Below are positions 63,866 to 64,000 of a DNA stretch of 64,000 nt, piece after piece. Made by a program: the position numbers and the translations under genes. Numbering within the stretch: the stretch's first letter is position 1; the number at the start of each line of letters is the position of its first letter. The stretch is from Thiomicrospira aerophila AL3. Its GTDB lineage: Bacteria; Pseudomonadota; Gammaproteobacteria; Thiomicrospirales; Thiomicrospiraceae. The DNA is taken from assembly GCF_000227665.2 (NCBI RefSeq), contig NZ_CP007030.1:248001-312000 (forward strand), written 5' to 3'. The notes below the pieces were generated by a model. It was not told the origin of the DNA and searched no databases. It was given only the letters and a program-made list of their open reading frames with translations.

Positions 63866-64000
63866 ATGAATCAGCAATCAAGTTATAGTCGAGAAGAGTT
63901 ACTTCAATGTGGTCGTGGTGAGATATTTGGTCCTGGCAATGCCCAGCTTCCTAAGCCACCGATGCTTATGTTTGATCGTATCACTGAAATATCCGAAGAA
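63866..64000 (+). CDS. fabA: FabA N-terminus (partial): 3-hydroxydecanoyl-ACP dehydratase/isomerase
   Basis: The frame runs off the window end after 45 residues. The start [20 protein letters not shown], then [19 protein letters not shown], matches the N-terminus of FabA (E. coli: YTKEDLLASGRGELF ... MLMMDR). FabA introduces the cis double bond in unsaturated fatty-acid synthesis. GGAAAAAAC precedes the ATG. The catalytic His and Asp lie beyond the window. Confidence 0.9.
   Translation, partial: MNQQSSYSREELLQCGRGEIFGPGNAQLPKPPMLMFDRITEISEE

Overview
The window is a gammaproteobacterial chromosome segment. Gene content suggests a sulfur-oxidising chemolithoautotroph of the Thiomicrospira/Hydrogenovibrio/Thiomicrorhabdus type. 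The reasons are a soxXYZ-soxA thiosulfate-oxidation cluster, several small periplasmic c-type cytochromes, and gammaproteobacterial gene orders (argJ-mutT-coaE, trmJ-cysE-iscR...ndk-rlmN-rodZ-hisS-yfgM-bamB-der, rhodanese-grxC-secB-gpsA). Genus is an inference; comparing the complete 16S gene at about 56.6-58.2 kb with reference sequences would settle it. I see no prophage, transposase, CRISPR array or integron, so this is core chromosome.

Layout. 0-8.6 kb: end of argJ, a Nudix-ThiE fusion, ppiC-coaE, an AsnB-family amidotransferase, grxD, rnt-argA, ilvD and a TerB-like gene. 8.6-10.9 kb: soxX, soxY, soxZ and soxA on the minus strand, with a strong terminator between soxZ and soxA. 11-19 kb: bepA, a TusA-like gene, galU-pgi, a degenerate UDP-glucose dehydrogenase homologue, pssA and leuA. 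19-30 kb: holD-like, rimI, suhB, trmJ, cysE, iscR-iscA (iscS, iscU, hscBA and fdx absent), ndk, rlmN, a short rodZ-like gene, hisS, yfgM, bamB and der. 30-38 kb: a 1290-residue flavin/Fe-S fusion oxidoreductase, two cytochromes c, an untracked 57-residue membrane protein, rsgA, phhB, a Ste24-like protease and orn. 38.5-41.8 kb: ilvB-ilvH-ilvC. 41.9-49.5 kb: gltBD diverging from gdhA. 49.5-56.2 kb: gpmI, rhodanese-grxC-secB-gpsA, trmL, pyrD (class 1B) and tyrS. 56.2-62 kb: a complete rRNA operon (16S, tRNA-Ile, tRNA-Ala, 23S, 5S) with tandem promoters, boxA-like sites, processing stems and a terminator. 62-64 kb: birA, coaX, tRNA-Thr and the start of fabA.

Functional themes. Branched-chain amino acid synthesis (ilvD, leuA, ilvBHC), nitrogen assimilation (gltBD, gdhA, argA, AsnB-like), redox and sulfur handling (sox, TusA-like, rhodanese, glutaredoxins, cytochromes) and envelope assembly (bepA, bamB, yfgM, secB) dominate.

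The most unusual signal is not a gene. It is a highly iterated palindrome with core CAGGCCTG, often extended to ACCAGGCCTGGT. I count 20 exact core copies in 64 kb where base composition predicts fewer than one. Most lie inside coding sequences, and two copies pair with each other to form the terminator between gdhA and gpmI. It behaves like a genome-wide signature word (HIP1-like, uptake-sequence-like or methylation-related). Other points of interest are the UDP-glucose dehydrogenase homologue lacking its catalytic cysteine, the collapsed isc locus, the terminator splitting soxXYZ from soxA, and a class 1B PyrD without an adjacent pyrK.
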